Positions 29,932 to 40,360 are shown, numbered from the stretch's first letter. The stretch: DNA of 64,000 nt from Paenisporosarcina sp. OV554 (GCF_003058165.1 NZ_QBUC01000010.1:82175-146174); one strand, 5' to 3'. The notes: generated by a model from the letters alone, not told the origin. Numbers and translations are program-made.

Positions 29932-30532
29932 AACGCGCTCCAGCTGTCACGTGTTCAATAAGTTCTAAATGTTTTAATTCTCGATAAAGTCCAGCAATTG
30001 GTAAGCCTACTACGTTGTTGTAATCTCCATTTACATGTTCTACCATTAATGCACCAACGGTTTGGATGCCGTATGCCCCGGCCTTGTCAAAACAATCACC
30101 ACTAGCTACGTAATTACTAATCCATTCCTCGGACAATGTGAAGAAAGTGACTTTTGTCTTCTCAAAAAACACGCTGCATATATCGTCAAAATAAATAGCC
30201 ACACCTGTAATTACGGTATGCGTTCTTCCAGACAATCTGCGTAAATGATTTTTCGCCATTTCCGCATTTTCCGGTTTCCCTAATGCCTCGTCGTCGATAA
30301 ATACCATGGTATCCGCACTGATAACGATCGCTTGTTGATTGTGTTCCGCCACTTGTAAGCCTTTCTCCATGGCAATGTTACAAACTAATTCGGCTGGTGA
30401 TAGACCGAAAACTGAGTGCTCGTCCACTTCCATTGTCTTCACATCAAATGGTGCACCAAGCAAGGATAGTAGATCTTTTCTTCTCGGTGAGGCAGATGCT
30501 AAAATTAACGGTTTGGTTGTCTTAAATTTCAT
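29921..30532 (-). CDS. maf: Maf-type nucleotide pyrophosphatase
   Basis: Maf proteins hydrolyse dTTP, UTP and modified nucleotides and affect septum formation. The 203-residue protein begins LILASASPRRKDLL, the family signature, and has SADTMV (catalytic Asp) and GKPENAEMAKNHLRRLSG. AAAAAGGAG precedes the ATG. The C-terminus runs into radC. Confidence 0.95.
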   Translation of the reverse strand: MKFKTTKPLILASASPRRKDLLSLLGAPFDVKTMEVDEHSVFGLSPAELVCNIAMEKGLQVAEHNQQAIVISADTMVFIDDEALGKPENAEMAKNHLRRLSGRTHTVITGVAIYFDDICSVFFEKTKVTFFTLSEEWISNYVASGDCFDKAGAYGIQTVGALMVEHVNGDYNNVVGLPIAGLYRELKHLELIEHVTAGARYDN

Positions 30533-30627
30533 TCAAATCAGCTCCTTTTTGACATCATACAGAACTATTTCTCCGTTGAAAAATGTGTCAAAAGGGCAAT
30601 AATTTAATTTTACCTACTTAACTACCG

Positions 30628-31263
30628 TCATAATTCAATTTTGAGGCAGTCATTTTGAGTAGAATAGTGCGATAAAAGTTGCACACGGATGATGTTAAAA
30701 TCCTTTGAAAGTGTTGATATAGCTGCAATATTAGCTGTCCAATCCTTTGGAATTGCATCCTTATTTCCAGTACTCTCAAAATTAAATTTTGCCGGGTCTG
30801 GATTTGCCAGGAAAACAGGCAGATTTTTCATAGCTTTTTCTGTACAAGCTGCTGAATTTATCTGGAATGGCTTTACAAACGAATCTGTACTACCTTCGAT
30901 TTTCACTTCACTTTCCACGACACTCGCTGCTGACCACACATAGTACTGGCCGCCCGCAATGATAATGGCCGCAGACTTCATAGCAGGACTTGATTGCAAT
31001 AGCTCTGTCGCACCTTCAGCAGTCGTAAAAACTCCATGTTGTTTTGCAAAGAATTGAGTCGTTCCGTCCTTGCCAGGTGCATCTACAGCTATTTGTTCAG
31101 ATTTCTCCGGATTCTCAGATGCAGTTCCAGCTTTTTCGGCAGTAGAGATATCTTGCCATTGAATTAAAATCGCAAATATACCGATCGACACAACTCCGAT
31201 AAAAAAGCCATGTAAAATTGCGAGAGTATAGGAAAACTTTGAGAAGTTTTTCGAAAAACGCAT
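30628..31263 (-). CDS. SpoIIB-like membrane protein with SPOR-like domain
   Basis: A 211-residue protein with one N-terminal TM (about 11-34), a short linker, and a region near 67-115 (FFAKQHGVFTTAEGA, then GGQYYVWSAA) that resembles a SPOR peptidoglycan-binding domain. In B. subtilis spoIIB, which aids engulfment, lies exactly between maf and comC. Sequence similarity is weak, so the name rests on topology and synteny. Confidence 0.6.
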   Translation of the reverse strand: MRFSKNFSKFSYTLAILHGFFIGVVSIGIFAILIQWQDISTAEKAGTASENPEKSEQIAVDAPGKDGTTQFFAKQHGVFTTAEGATELLQSSPAMKSAAIIIAGGQYYVWSAASVVESEVKIEGSTDSFVKPFQINSAACTEKAMKNLPVFLANPDPAKFNFESTGNKDAIPKDWTANIAAISTLSKDFNIIRVQLLSHYSTQNDCLKIEL

Positions 31264-31302
31264 TTTATCACCTCGTTTTTCTTTAACGCTAACATTTGAA
31301 CA

Positions 31303-31335
31303 ATAAAAAAAGACAAGACCGGTGTCGGCTTGCCT
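31303..31335 (-). terminator. Terminator of comC
   Basis: An AGGCAAG...CTTGTCT stem around a CCG-rich centre, followed by seven T residues on the minus strand, 16 bases after the comC stop. Confidence 0.75.
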
Positions 31336-31350
31336 AAAAAAGTTTTCGAG

Positions 31351-32106
31351 TTAAACTAACAAATTCGTATACCAGTCGAGCATTTGTGTCCCGTAAAAAT
31401 AAACGATAATAGCGGCAAGTGCGATTGATGGACCAAATGGGACTGGTGTTTTCCGTCCTTGCTTCGAACGTCGCAAATGAATAACACCAACGATTGCTCC
31501 AATAAATGCGGCCAAGAACAGCGTTAACAGTGTAGGAATGATCCCTAAAACTAACCCAATAACCGCAAATAATTTGATATCGCCACCACCCATGCCACCT
31601 TTCGACAATATCGCAATTAACAACAAAAGACCAAACCCTCCAACAGCACCGATGATACTATCCCACCATGGTTCTAGTGGAGAAAAGGCACGAGCAATAA
31701 TTAATAATACGCCAAAGAATAACAAGACTTTGTCTGGAATCAGCATATATGCCAAATCAGATACGGTGATGATTACTAGCATGGAAATAAATAGAATCGC
31801 TACGATAAGCTCAAATGAAGACCCGATTTCCCAGAAAGCAAATGCAAATAACACTCCAGTTGTCAGTTCAATCACCGGGTAAATCCAATTAATTTTTGTG
31901 CCACAGCCACGGCATTTGCCTTTTAGAAAAACAAAAGAAAACACGGGAACTAAATCTTTAAACGTCAAACGACGATCACATATTGTGCAATGTGAAGGTG
32001 GCGTTACGATTGATTCGTTTTTAGGTACGCGCAATCCGACAACATTAAAGAATGAGCCAAAAATAAGTCCGTAAATAAAAAATAAAATTGTATATAGGAT
32101 TTCCAT
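31351..32106 (-). CDS. comC: Type IV prepilin peptidase ComC
   Basis: ComC cleaves and N-methylates competence pseudopilins. The 251-residue membrane protein has the N-terminal CxxC pairs (Cys40, 43, 65, 68) and the two catalytic aspartates, Asp117 in SDLAYMLIPD and Asp176 in GGGDIKL, on separate helices. A prepilin-like gene lies directly upstream (32241-32792). The position next to maf matches B. subtilis. Confidence 0.95.
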   Translation of the reverse strand: MEILYTILFFIYGLIFGSFFNVVGLRVPKNESIVTPPSHCTICDRRLTFKDLVPVFSFVFLKGKCRGCGTKINWIYPVIELTTGVLFAFAFWEIGSSFELIVAILFISMLVIITVSDLAYMLIPDKVLLFFGVLLIIARAFSPLEPWWDSIIGAVGGFGLLLLIAILSKGGMGGGDIKLFAVIGLVLGIIPTLLTLFLAAFIGAIVGVIHLRRSKQGRKTPVPFGPSIALAAIIVYFYGTQMLDWYTNLLV

Positions 32107-32202
32107 AAATGCCTCTCAATCTTCAACAATTAAGTACTCTTGCTAACGTTTAATTATGATTTTAAGTTATTTCCTGAAATTCACCAGAACAGTAGTGAAA
32201 CA

Positions 32203-32234
32203 AAAACTGGAGAGATGATGCGCTCTCCAGTTTT
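32203..32234 (-). terminator. Terminator of the pilin-LysM gene
   Basis: An AAAACTGGAGAG/CTCTCCAGTTTT hairpin with an eight-base loop and flanking T run, placed between the pilin-like gene and comC, so the two are probably separate transcripts. Confidence 0.9.
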
Positions 32235-32240
32235 GCGTGA

Positions 32241-32792
32241 TTATTTTGGGATGTATAGAGTTTGATAAGTCATGACTTTATTCGACAGTAAGCCATTTGC
32301 TCGTTTGATTTTCCTTTCGCCTGAGCGACTTCCATAAAATTTCTGCGAAATCGAGAACAAAGTGTCTCCACGTTTTACTTTGACTGAATCCAACTTCATA
32401 TTTTTTTCAATATCAGATAAATGTTCTCTAGTGAGGTTAATTAATATCTCAAAATCGTAACCGTTTGATGTGAATTTGATTTTTTTATGGGTAGCCACAG
32501 CAGGAGCAACCGGAAAAGCATCTATTAATACGTTCTTATAATTTGAAGCTGAATAGATAGTACTAATGGTTGAGTTATCGTTTAATTTTATGGGTAATCC
32601 TTGTAGATGTTGCATTTCTAATCTTGCAAGGTTCATAGTATCCAGTTTGGCATCTGTCCGTTCATTAAAAAGTGTCATCTGAGGAAACACAGTCATGATT
32701 CCGACAAATACGATTCCTAAAAGGACTAGGGCTGCCAAAACTTCAACAAGTGATAATCCATTCTGCCGTGATAATGGAGCACTTATTTTCAT
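32241..32792 (-). CDS. Type IV pilin-like protein with C-terminal LysM domain
   Basis: The N-terminus is a class-III-type prepilin signal: RQNG then LSLVEVLAALVLLGI, with cleavage expected after Gly12 and Glu17 at mature position +5. Residues 30-120 resemble minor pseudopilins. Residues 136-183 (VKRGDTLFSISQKFYG, then QTLYIP) form a LysM domain. A pilin stalk fused to a peptidoglycan-binding domain is unusual. It has its own terminator, and comC, the probable processing enzyme, is next. The native role is unknown. Confidence 0.82.
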   Translation of the reverse strand: MKISAPLSRQNGLSLVEVLAALVLLGIVFVGIMTVFPQMTLFNERTDAKLDTMNLARLEMQHLQGLPIKLNDNSTISTIYSASNYKNVLIDAFPVAPAVATHKKIKFTSNGYDFEILINLTREHLSDIEKNMKLDSVKVKRGDTLFSISQKFYGSRSGERKIKRANGLLSNKVMTYQTLYIPK

Positions 32793-33031
32793 CCTAAAGT
32801 CACACTCCCCTAGTATTATAGTATGATTATCTAATAGTTAGAGGAAAATGTCGATAAAATTCTCAATAAATAGAAAAATAGCCATTATTATAAAATCTTT
32901 TGTCAATTAATGTTTATTTAACATACTCAGCAGATCCATATGTATAATATTTTTTTCTCAAAATGAATTATATCGTTCTTTCGATACATTTGCGCAAAAA
33001 AATACAGAGACTATTTGCCTCCGCGTTTCTT

Positions 33032-34735
33032 CTATTTCACATACTCAGCAACCCTGTTCCTACCTTCCCGCTTCGCTCCAATATAAAGTGCGCGATCGGC
33101 GTTGCGGATGAGGGCCATGGCTTCGTCGCAGTCTTCAGGTGCTGTTGATACGCCAATGCTTGTTGTAATGTGCACTAGTGTTAGTTGTGGTTTGTCTTCA
33201 AGTTCAGCGCGAATTTCAAATGGTGTGGATTCGATTTTTGTTCGTAACTCTTCTGCTAAGATTAATGATTGTTCTTTTGAGTAGTTTGGGAGAATGACGA
33301 CAAATTCCTCGCCACCATACCTTGCAAGAATTCCGCAATCTTCTACTTCTCGTTCTAACAATCTAGCTAAGCCAAATAATATGTCATTTCCACTTTGATG
33401 ACCATAAGCGTCATTAATTGCTTTGAAATGATCAATGTCCATCATTAATAAGGATAATTGACGAAGTTCTCCATTTAATAAATCATTCATATTAATTTCA
33501 AGTTGTTGTTCTAAGTAGCGATAATTGTAAAGTTTCGTTAACCCGCAGCGTTCGCTTTTCGAAACTGCCTCTTGCACAAAACGGGCTTTTTCAAGGGATA
33601 CAGCAAAATAAGAACACAAAAGACTAAGAATTTGCAGCTGGTACGATTCGAATGCGTATTTTTTTCTTGAGGCAATAACCAATATGCCTTCCATTGTTTG
33701 ATTTCTACTGATTGGAACTGATATTACGCTTTCTGCATCCTCTGGAAGAAATCCTGAGCTTACCTTTCTCCAATCGGATTGTTTATTAAATAAGATAGAT
33801 TTCTCTTTTTTATAAACAATGCCAGCAATACTTTTTAATAGATCTTCATGAGAGAGGTCAATTTCAACATCCACATCTTTTTCCATCGATTTTAAGAAGA
33901 CTAGTTTACCGTTTTTTATGTCTAGAATATAGGAATAATCTACAGGTAACATTTTACTTATTTTAGTTAAAAACAAGTCAATAATTTCAACACCCGTTAG
34001 GCGATCTGCGAGTTCATGTCCTATTTCAGTTGCTTGATTCAAATCTTCATTAACCCGTTCGGAATTACTGTACAAACGAATAAGGAATGTAATGATTAAA
34101 AATGGAACTCCTAATAGTAAGAATGCGGTAGAAACATATTCATTGAGTAAATATAGAGTAATTCCGAAGGGGAAAGTGACGATTATTCCAGCATAATCCC
34201 AAAATGTGTGTGACCCGAAAAATCCTTCGTTTTCTTGTTTTGTTAATTTAAGATATGTATACAAAATTACATGATTAGTAAACATATTAATTATTTGATA
34301 GATAAATCCGAATAAGATAATGTCTTTTAATTCAAGAGATCCTACTTGGTAGCCCATTAATATGACGGAGACACCACTTATAACAGATACCATAAAGAAC
34401 ATGAAAGAGTTAAATATTGCTCGAAAGAAATCACTGAATCCAATTTTCAATTGCAATGCTAATGGAATAACAGCGAGTTGCATGACAATCGCTTCAACAA
34501 ACACCCCATATTTTAAGAATATAGCGAGATTGATCCATTGAACTAAAAATATGGTGGTACCAGCTACTTTAAAAGGAAAATAAGTCGTTAGTATGGAAAG
34601 TACGGTATACCCTACTAAAATGGGCCAGTTAATTTCGCCGGGAGCTTGGAATTGGTAGAGAAGATAAATACCAAATGGAACAAATATAACCCATATGGCC
34701 CAAATCAATCTTTGTATTCGTTTAGAAATGTCCAT
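33032..34735 (-). CDS. Membrane diguanylate cyclase (GAF-GGDEF)
   Basis: A 567-residue protein with about seven or eight N-terminal membrane segments (about 10-225), a GAF-like sensory domain (about 240-380), and a GGDEF domain with an intact GGEEF active site at 474-478, predicted to make cyclic di-GMP. No RxxD inhibitory site stands at the usual five residues before the active site. ATG at 34735 has GGAAGGG seven bases upstream. It is not part of the B. subtilis synteny here and may be a lineage insertion. Confidence 0.88.
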   Translation of the reverse strand: MDISKRIQRLIWAIWVIFVPFGIYLLYQFQAPGEINWPILVGYTVLSILTTYFPFKVAGTTIFLVQWINLAIFLKYGVFVEAIVMQLAVIPLALQLKIGFSDFFRAIFNSFMFFMVSVISGVSVILMGYQVGSLELKDIILFGFIYQIINMFTNHVILYTYLKLTKQENEGFFGSHTFWDYAGIIVTFPFGITLYLLNEYVSTAFLLLGVPFLIITFLIRLYSNSERVNEDLNQATEIGHELADRLTGVEIIDLFLTKISKMLPVDYSYILDIKNGKLVFLKSMEKDVDVEIDLSHEDLLKSIAGIVYKKEKSILFNKQSDWRKVSSGFLPEDAESVISVPISRNQTMEGILVIASRKKYAFESYQLQILSLLCSYFAVSLEKARFVQEAVSKSERCGLTKLYNYRYLEQQLEINMNDLLNGELRQLSLLMMDIDHFKAINDAYGHQSGNDILFGLARLLEREVEDCGILARYGGEEFVVILPNYSKEQSLILAEELRTKIESTPFEIRAELEDKPQLTLVHITTSIGVSTAPEDCDEAMALIRNADRALYIGAKREGRNRVAEYVK

Positions 34736-34811
34736 AAGCAACCCTTCCAATCTAGTTCCATTTATCTAGTACAAAATACATCGTACCAAAGTTAGAAAGT
34801 TTTGTCATCTT

Positions 34812-36068
34812 TTATCTTTGATCAATATTAAACATATCGAGAGCTTTCAAACGCAGTCCGGACAAGAGATATAAGGACCCTGTTACTATTGTCACATGTG
34901 TTTCTGAAATGGTTTTCACAATGTTTTCAAGTGGTTCTTTTGTCACTTTAACTAAGGCTGATTCACTAAATTTCGACAAAGTCGAAGAAGGCATTGAACG
35001 CACTTCTTCAAAATCAACAAATGTAAAATTTGATGAGATTTCTTCAAAAATCCGCAAAATACGTTTAGCGTCTTTACCTTTGATCATTCCGACATAAAAA
35101 TGAACAGGTGTATTTGGGAAAATTTCTTTTACTGTATTCACGAGTGCCCGGGCACTTGCAGGGTTGTGTGCGCCATCAAAATATAAATTGTCTGTAATTT
35201 TTTCAAAACGACCAGGAATAAATGTGTGACTTAATCCAATACGAATCAAATCTTCATTAATAGTAAGTTTAAGTTTCTCCATAGCATACAAAACAGTTCG
35301 AATTGCCAATGCTGCATTATCAATTTGGTGTGATCCTGGTAGTGGCACTACAATATCCCTAATTTGTGGCCTAACACTACTTTCGAAGGTTCCTTTATTT
35401 AACGAAAAATCTTGATTTACCTTCAACAGTGGTGATTTAAGTTTTAACGCTTCCGTTACCAAAACTCCTTCAGCTTCTTCCACAAGTGGACCAATGACGA
35501 CAGGGATTCCTTTTTTAATGATTCCCGCCTTATGAAAAGCTACTTCTTCAATCGAGTTCCCTAAAAATTGTTCATGTTCTAATGCAATGCTTGGAATAAC
35601 AGAAATTAGTGGTTGGATTACATTCGTGCTATCAAACCTGCCGCCCATTCCTGTTTCTAGTAGTACAATTTGTGGTTGAAATTGTCCAAATGCCATAAAT
35701 GCGAGAACCGTTAATAATTCAAAATCAGTTAGCAGTCCGCTAAGTCCCGCTTCTTTCGCACGTATAAAAAGATCACCTAATTGTTGCGAGGATATGTATT
35801 GTCCATTTAATTGAATTTGATCATGTACATCCATAAAACAAGGTGAATAAAAACACGCGGTCTTGACGCCATGTGCTTGAAGCATTGCGTTCATCATACT
35901 TATGGTCGATCCTTTGCCATTAGTGCCAGCCACGTGAATAAATTGAAGGTTCAGATGAGGGTTACCTACTTTGTTTAATGCATCCGTAACAGCATCTAGT
36001 CCAGGTTCAATAGTCGTTTTACTTTCCATTTCAAAACGTTGTTTATAGTCATTAAATTTTGGTATCAA
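34812..36068 (-). CDS. Folylpolyglutamate synthase paralog, second copy
   Basis: A Mur-ligase-family FolC protein of 418 residues with VAGTNGKGST (P-loop), ETGMGGRFDSTNV, EKAGIIKKG and DGAHNPASA motifs. Such enzymes add glutamate to folates or dihydropteroate. A TTG start at 36068 fits AAGGAGAG six bases upstream; upstream in-frame codons lie within the preceding hairpin. It is the downstream member of a tandem FolC pair; the two are clearly divergent. Confidence 0.85.
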   Translation of the reverse strand: MIPKFNDYKQRFEMESKTTIEPGLDAVTDALNKVGNPHLNLQFIHVAGTNGKGSTISMMNAMLQAHGVKTACFYSPCFMDVHDQIQLNGQYISSQQLGDLFIRAKEAGLSGLLTDFELLTVLAFMAFGQFQPQIVLLETGMGGRFDSTNVIQPLISVIPSIALEHEQFLGNSIEEVAFHKAGIIKKGIPVVIGPLVEEAEGVLVTEALKLKSPLLKVNQDFSLNKGTFESSVRPQIRDIVVPLPGSHQIDNAALAIRTVLYAMEKLKLTINEDLIRIGLSHTFIPGRFEKITDNLYFDGAHNPASARALVNTVKEIFPNTPVHFYVGMIKGKDAKRILRIFEEISSNFTFVDFEEVRSMPSSTLSKFSESALVKVTKEPLENIVKTISETHVTIVTGSLYLLSGLRLKALDMFNIDQR

Positions 36069-36095
36069 TGTTGTCTCTCCTTTCTTCAAACAAAG

Positions 36096-36125
36096 TGACC
36101 CCACCTTAAACTTAAGGCAGGGTCA
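36096..36125 (-). terminator. Hairpin between the two folC genes
   Basis: A TGACCC...CCTTAA/TTAAGG...GGGTCA inverted repeat just after the upstream folC stop. The T run on the minus side is interrupted, so termination may be partial and allow expression of the second copy. Confidence 0.6.
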
Positions 36126-36129
36126 ATTT

Positions 36130-37443
36130 TTAAACTACTTTTGCTTGTGCTTTTTGTATTAAGTAAGGACGGGCTAATGACATGAAGTACAGAGAACCAG
36201 TGACGAGAACAATACTTGAATCGTCTAATTTCTCTAATGTTTGATCCAGTGCATCTTGCCAATTTAGTACTAACTCTTTTCGCGGATGGCTTGTTGCCTC
36301 AAAAATAACTTTAGCAACCTCTGCATTCTTCACATGAATTTCTGTCACGGTAATGCTCGATGCAATTTCGTCTAACATATGAAGAACTGAAGTAATGTCT
36401 TTATCTTGAAGTGCTGTAAAGACTACGTGAATGTTTTTGGTTGCATAACGTTGATGTATGGTTTGAAGAAGCACTTCCATGCCTGCTGGGTTATGTGCCC
36501 CGTCAATAATTACATTTGGTAGAACTTCTTCAAATCGAGCTGCCCAACTTGAAGTTATCAATCCGTGGCGTATGCTGTCTTCGGAAATGGAGAAGCCATA
36601 GTATTTGTTTAACAACAGTGCTGCTGAAATAGCAAGAGATGCATTTTCGACTTGGTGATGTCCCTTCATCTTTAACAGTAAATCCGATAGCAAATTGTCA
36701 TTAAATTGATATGTAAAACGTTGTTGATTTTCTTCTTGCATCACATTTTCAATGAAGAAGTCTTTATACAATTGAATGATTGGAGCTTGTTCTAGGGTCG
36801 CTTTATTCTCGATTACTTGTACTGCTGGCTTAGCCTTAACAGCGCTAATAACAGGTACCATTGGTTTAATAATTCCTGCTTTTTCCATTGCGATAGCTTC
36901 TATTGTGTCGCCTAATATTTGCGTATGGTCAAGAGAAATAGACGTTAAAATCGATAATAAAGGTGTGATCACATTCGTTGAATCGAATTTTCCACCAATA
37001 CCAGTTTCAATTAAGGCAATGTCAACTTTCATATCGCGGTAATACATAAAGGCGATAACGGTTAATATTTCAAAAAAGTTTGACCCCTCGCCAACTTGGC
37101 CTACTTCCAACAGTGGATAAATGTCGTTCATATATTGGACAAATTGATCATCTGTAATCATTACATCATTCATCATGATGCGTTCATTTACTTTTTCAAG
37201 GTGGGGTGAAATAAAACTCCCCACTTGGAGGCCATCTGCAATTAATATTTCTTTTAGAGCATTCAAAGTGGATCCTTTACCGTTTGAACCTGCAATATGG
37301 ACAGAACGGAAAGCTTCATGTGGATTTCCGAGGACTGACAAGATAGCTGTGATACGACTTAGTCGACCATTGCGTTCCGTTTTCTGATCCATGGAATATA
37401 TGAATTCAATTACTTTATCAACTGATGTAAACACATAGGTCAC
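36130..37443 (-). CDS. folC: Bifunctional folylpolyglutamate/dihydrofolate synthase
   Basis: This 437-residue FolC has IAGSNGKGST (P-loop), ETGIGGKFDSTNV, EKAGIIKPM and DGAHNPAGMEVL. It occupies the B. subtilis folC place downstream of valS, so I give it the symbol. Both this copy and its neighbour vary from the usual EVGLGGRLDATN pattern. Which copy supplies the essential activity cannot be told from sequence. Confidence 0.88.
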   Translation of the reverse strand: MTYVFTSVDKVIEFIYSMDQKTERNGRLSRITAILSVLGNPHEAFRSVHIAGSNGKGSTLNALKEILIADGLQVGSFISPHLEKVNERIMMNDVMITDDQFVQYMNDIYPLLEVGQVGEGSNFFEILTVIAFMYYRDMKVDIALIETGIGGKFDSTNVITPLLSILTSISLDHTQILGDTIEAIAMEKAGIIKPMVPVISAVKAKPAVQVIENKATLEQAPIIQLYKDFFIENVMQEENQQRFTYQFNDNLLSDLLLKMKGHHQVENASLAISAALLLNKYYGFSISEDSIRHGLITSSWAARFEEVLPNVIIDGAHNPAGMEVLLQTIHQRYATKNIHVVFTALQDKDITSVLHMLDEIASSITVTEIHVKNAEVAKVIFEATSHPRKELVLNWQDALDQTLEKLDDSSIVLVTGSLYFMSLARPYLIQKAQAKVV

Positions 37444-37577
37444 TCCTCAATCTGAATATTCCCAGAACTTCTGAGAATTCACTTAATTCTATCATGTTCA
37501 TTCGAAGAAAAGATATGAAATTATTTCTAGTGACTAATGAAATTTTTATGTCACTAAGAAATTCTTTGAGATTGAAG

Positions 37578-37660
37578 TTTTTCACACGTGAAGTCTCTTT
37601 TTTCAGACGTCGACACCATTTTTTCAGACGTCAACCTCGAAAAGTCAGACTGAGATCTCC
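37578..37660 (+). repeat. Four TTTTTCAGACGTC-type words at 21-bp spacing
   Basis: Units starting TTTTTCACACGTG, TTTTTCAGACGTC, TTTTTCAGACGTC and AAAGTCAGACTGA follow each other at 21 bases between the valS terminator and the folC start. The core word differs from the other 21-bp arrays, but the layout (T tract, about ten conserved bases, variable remainder) is the same. Confidence 0.8.
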
Positions 37661-37674
37661 CCCCACTACGAAAA

Positions 37675-37705
37675 AAAGGGCGTCCGAGTTATCAGGACGC
37701 CCTCA
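37675..37705 (-). terminator. Terminator of valS
   Basis: AGGGCGTCC/GGACGCCCT hairpin with an eight-base loop and a T run on the minus strand, directly after valS. Confidence 0.93.
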
Positions 37706-37708
37706 TTT

Positions 37709-40360
37709 TTATAAAGTTTTCAACTCAGCTAAACGTTTTTCAACGATTGAGTGTTTTTCGATATAATCTTGTTGTTTCGCACGCTCTTCAGCTACAACTG
37801 CTTCTGGAGCTTTTGATACGAATCGTTCGTTCGACAGTTTACCTTGAACGAGTTTAACTTCTTTTGCCCACTTCTCAAGCTCTTTTTCTAATCGTACTGT
37901 TTCTGCTGCGATATCGATTAAGCCTTCTAATGGTAAGAATAGTTCGGCACCTGACACGACACTTGACATACATTGTCCTGGGGCTTCAATTCCTTGACCT
38001 AGAACTAATGGTTCTGGATTACAGAATTTCTCTAAGTACATCGCATTTTCTTCGAGTACCGCTAACGTTTCTGCATCTTTTGCCGAGATATATAATGGGA
38101 CTTTTTTGCTCATTGGTGTTTGTACTTCAGCACGAATTGTTCGAACAGAGCGAATAATATCTGACAGCAACTTCATACTTGATGCTTTTTTGCTATCCGT
38201 TAATGATTCGTTTACAGTCGGCCATGCCGCTATTGTAATTGATTCACCTTCGTGTGGTAGGCTCTGCCAAATTTCTTCAGTGATGAAAGGCATGAATGGA
38301 TGTAATAAACGCATAGTATTATCTAAAACATACGCCAATACAGAACGAGTCATTTTCTTCGCATCTTCGTCTTCACCATGTAATGGCAGTTTCGCCATTT
38401 CGATGTACCAGTCACAGAAGTCATCCCAGATGAAGTTGTAAAGTGAACGACCTACTTCACCAAATTCATATTTCTCTGCTTGTTTCGTTACTTGATCAAT
38501 GGTTTCATTTAAACGAGTAAGGATCCATGCATCTGCAACAGATTTTTCTCCGCTTAAATCAATATCTTCAAACTTCATGCCTTCCATATTCATCATGGCA
38601 AAACGAGAAGCATTCCAAATTTTATTGGCAAAGTTCCAAACGGACTCTACTTTTTCAATGGAGAAACGTAAATCTTGACCAGGTGATGAACCTGTTGATA
38701 AGAAGTAGCGAAGTGCATCTGCACCATACTTGTCAATAACGTCCATTGGGTCAATTCCGTTACCTAGAGACTTCGACATTTTGCGTCCGTCTTCAGCTCG
38801 CACTAAACCATGAATTAATACATCGTCAAAAGGACGTTTACCTGTAAATTCAAGACCTTGGAAAATCATACGAGAAACCCAGAAGAATATAATGTCATAA
38901 CCTGTTACTAATGCATTTGTTGGGTAATAACGTTTGAATTCTTCATTCGCTTCGTCTGGCCAACCCATTGTTGAAAACGGCCATAATGCAGAAGAGAACC
39001 ACGTATCCAGTACATCATTATCTTGTTTCCAGTTTTCAATGTCAGCAGGTGCTTCATGTCCAACATAAATTTCACCAGTTTCATTGTGATACCATGCAGG
39101 GATACGGTGACCCCACCATAATTGACGTGAAATACACCAATCATGAATGTTTTCCATCCAACGTAAATAGGTGTTTTCAAAACGCTCTGGTACGAAGTTA
39201 ACTTTGTCTTCACCTTTTTGTAAGTTAATCGATTGGTCAGCAAGCGGCTGCATTTTAACGAACCACTGCGTTGAAAGATATGGTTCTACAACTGCTCCAC
39301 TACGCTCGGAATGACCTACTGAATGCGAATGCTCTTCTATTTTAAATAGAACATCTGCTTGTTGAAGGTCTGCTACAATTTGTTTGCGGCATTCAAAACG
39401 ATCCATGCCTTCATATTTGCCAGCTAATTTATTCATTGTGCCATCTTCATTCATCACTAACACGCGTTCTAAGTTGTGACGATTGCCGATTTCAAAGTCA
39501 TTCGGGTCATGAGCTGGGGTGATTTTTACAGCACCACTTCCGAAATCCATTTCTACATAATCATCAGCTACGATTTTAATTTCACGGCCAACAATAGGTA
39601 ACGTAACGGTTTTACCAATTAAGTGTTTGTAGCGATCGTCTTCAGGATGAACTGCTACTGCAGTATCTCCAAGCATTGTTTCTGGGCGTGTTGTTGCTAC
39701 TTCGATAAATCCAGTGCCATCTGTTAATGGGTATCGCATATGATAGAAAGCACCCTGTACATCTTGATGAATAACTTCGATATCGGATAATGCTGTTTTC
39801 GTTGCCGGATCCCAGTTGATGATTCGTTCGCCACGATAAATGAGTCCCTTATTATAAAGCTTAACGAACACTTCTTTCACGGCATTTGATAAACCTTCAT
39901 CGAGTGTAAAACGTTCACGTGAATAATCAAGTCCTAATCCAAGTTTTGACCACTGTGTACGAATATGACCAGCATATTCTTCTTTCCACTTCCATGTTTC
40001 TTTGACAAATTCATCACGACCTAAATCGTAACGTGATTTGCCTTCAGAACGAAGTTTCTCTTCAACTTTCGCCTGAGTCGCAATTCCGGCATGGTCCATA
40101 CCTGGTAACCATAGCGCATCATATCCTTGCATGCGTTTCATACGTACTAAAATATCTTGCAACGTTGTGTCCCACGCATGGCCTAAGTGTAATTTACCAG
40201 TTACGTTCGGTGGTGGAATAACGATGGTATAAGGTTCTTTGCCGCTTTCCGGTTGGGCTTCAAAAAACTTCCCATTAAGCCACCATTCATAGCGTCCTTG
40301 TTCAATGGACTTTGGATCATATTTCGTTGGGAGCTGTGTGTTTTGTTGTTCAGTCATCAT
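37709..40360 (-). CDS. valS: Valyl-tRNA synthetase
   Basis: ValS charges tRNA-Val. The 883 residues include the HLGHAW form of the HIGH motif, the CP1 editing domain, the [10 protein letters not shown] motif, and the C-terminal coiled coil with [22 protein letters not shown] precedes paired ATGs at 40360 and 40357; the open frame farther upstream is leader RNA. Expression is expected to be controlled by the T-box upstream. Confidence 0.98.
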   Translation of the reverse strand: MMTEQQNTQLPTKYDPKSIEQGRYEWWLNGKFFEAQPESGKEPYTIVIPPPNVTGKLHLGHAWDTTLQDILVRMKRMQGYDALWLPGMDHAGIATQAKVEEKLRSEGKSRYDLGRDEFVKETWKWKEEYAGHIRTQWSKLGLGLDYSRERFTLDEGLSNAVKEVFVKLYNKGLIYRGERIINWDPATKTALSDIEVIHQDVQGAFYHMRYPLTDGTGFIEVATTRPETMLGDTAVAVHPEDDRYKHLIGKTVTLPIVGREIKIVADDYVEMDFGSGAVKITPAHDPNDFEIGNRHNLERVLVMNEDGTMNKLAGKYEGMDRFECRKQIVADLQQADVLFKIEEHSHSVGHSERSGAVVEPYLSTQWFVKMQPLADQSINLQKGEDKVNFVPERFENTYLRWMENIHDWCISRQLWWGHRIPAWYHNETGEIYVGHEAPADIENWKQDNDVLDTWFSSALWPFSTMGWPDEANEEFKRYYPTNALVTGYDIIFFWVSRMIFQGLEFTGKRPFDDVLIHGLVRAEDGRKMSKSLGNGIDPMDVIDKYGADALRYFLSTGSSPGQDLRFSIEKVESVWNFANKIWNASRFAMMNMEGMKFEDIDLSGEKSVADAWILTRLNETIDQVTKQAEKYEFGEVGRSLYNFIWDDFCDWYIEMAKLPLHGEDEDAKKMTRSVLAYVLDNTMRLLHPFMPFITEEIWQSLPHEGESITIAAWPTVNESLTDSKKASSMKLLSDIIRSVRTIRAEVQTPMSKKVPLYISAKDAETLAVLEENAMYLEKFCNPEPLVLGQGIEAPGQCMSSVVSGAELFLPLEGLIDIAAETVRLEKELEKWAKEVKLVQGKLSNERFVSKAPEAVVAEERAKQQDYIEKHSIVEKRLAELKTL

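Noticed and set aside
32915..33055. The string CATACTCAGCA occurs both after and inside the 3' end of the cyclase gene, like a duplicated gene end or attachment repeat
   Set aside because: The match is about 12 bases in AT-rich DNA, with no further similarity around it.
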